NCBI GenBank assembly: GCA_018261955.1
Contig: JAGTRK010000005.1
Span: 1-64,000 of the forward strand
DNA length: 64,000 bases
Direction of reading: 5' to 3'
Origin: Burkholderiaceae bacterium
GTDB lineage: Bacteria > Pseudomonadota > Gammaproteobacteria > Burkholderiales > Burkholderiaceae
The position numbers were made by a program, and so were the translations under genes. Under the pieces are notes generated by a model. The model was not told the DNA's origin and searched no databases. It saw only the letters and a program-made list of their open reading frames with translations. Each line of letters starts with the position of its first letter. Position 1 is the first letter of the stretch. Shown here piece by piece: positions 63,715 through 64,000 of this stretch.

Positions 63715-64000
63715 ATGTGGCGTTATTGGATCAAACCGTATGTGTACTCGCTCTTTTTGATTGGCGTGGCGTTTCAAATTTGGTGTGTGCTGTGGTTGGC
63801 TTTGTACGGTGTTGGGCTTGCGCCGTTTTCTGCATTTATGAAAAACGAGCAAATGCGTCTGATTCCCGCCAAAGGGCAGTTTTTATTGCAACACGATTGG
63901 ATGGTGTACAACGATATTTCGGATAATCTAAAAAAAGCCGTGGTTGCCTCGGAGGATGCGGGTTTTGTCGAGCATGACGGTGTGGATTGGGATGCAATTG
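63715..64000 (+). CDS. mtgA: Monofunctional peptidoglycan transglycosylase, N-terminal part
   Basis: The frame is open at the right window edge, so only about 95 residues are seen. They show one N-terminal membrane helix (about 8-35) and the start of the GT51 domain: LKKAVVASEDAGFVEHDGVD with the catalytic Glu in ASEDAGF. MtgA polymerises lipid II into glycan strands. It follows aroE, the usual partner. Confidence 0.9.
   Translation, partial: MWRYWIKPYVYSLFLIGVAFQIWCVLWLALYGVGLAPFSAFMKNEQMRLIPAKGQFLLQHDWMVYNDISDNLKKAVVASEDAGFVEHDGVDWDAI

Noticed and set aside
1-64000. tRNA, rRNA or toxin-antitoxin genes
   Set aside because: Gaps were scanned for T-loop-like GGTTCGAATCC words and paired small genes and nothing convincing was found; a covariance search would be needed to exclude tRNAs fully.

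Overview
The window looks like the chromosome of a betaproteobacterium of the order Burkholderiales with a moderate GC content (about half GC by eye). The evidence is the gene order rlmN-pilW-rodZ-ispG-hisS-yfgM-der-hfq-hflX, the hemC-hemD-hemX-hemY block, the argA-yggX pair and the ahcY-tlyA-metF run, all familiar betaproteobacterial arrangements. I cannot name a genus. No rRNA, tRNA, CRISPR array, complete insertion sequence or prophage was recognised.

Layout. 0-2.5 kb: the end of a YadA-type adhesin, then two decayed genes (a BamE/OmpA-like lipoprotein and a hybrid histidine kinase). 2.5-4.7 kb: an ammonium transporter with NtrC-like sites, and ndk. 4.8-14.4 kb: the rlmN to hflX housekeeping run, in which bamB is missing between yfgM and der. 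14.4-18.7 kb: haem genes hemC, hemD, hemX and hemY on the minus strand. 18.7-23.3 kb (minus): a lone Anbu proteasome-like peptidase, an LEA-like 11-residue-repeat lipoprotein, roxA, coaBC, zapA and a ZapB-like gene. 23.5-27.4 kb: a cobalamin riboswitch and btuB-btuC-btuD. 27.5-30.3 kb: an accessory island with a 761-residue glycosyltransferase-methyltransferase-glycosyltransferase fusion whose last third is AT-rich, an IS1595-type remnant, and the orphan tail of a second copy of the methyltransferase module. 30.3-42.7 kb: hemN, argA, yggX, an NlpC/P60 hydrolase, prfA, hemA, a small membrane protein, an SbmA/BacA-like ABC exporter, ubiD and two amino-acid/metabolite exporters. 42.7-47.2 kb (minus): a glycosyltransferase, half of a nucleoside-type ABC importer, and a DUF808 protein. 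47.3-52.4 kb: an EF-hand peptide and an arsenic-type island (ArsP-like permease, small thioredoxin, Cys-tailed rhodanese, SigZ-like sigma factor, arsR, arsC, acr3). 52.4-57.3 kb (minus): miaA and the SAM-cycle run metF-tlyA-holin-like-ahcY behind an SAH riboswitch. 57.3-64 kb: a ygiD-type dioxygenase, frdABCD, rquA, aroE and the start of mtgA.

The most coherent biological story is at the right end. A complete quinol:fumarate reductase operon (frdABCD) sits next to rquA, the marker enzyme for rhodoquinone synthesis from ubiquinone. With the ubiquinone gene ubiD and the oxygen-independent haem enzyme HemN also in the window, this suggests rhodoquinone-dependent fumarate respiration under low oxygen. 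A second theme is dispersed palindromic repeats related to GTCATTGCGAGC in at least six intergenic gaps.
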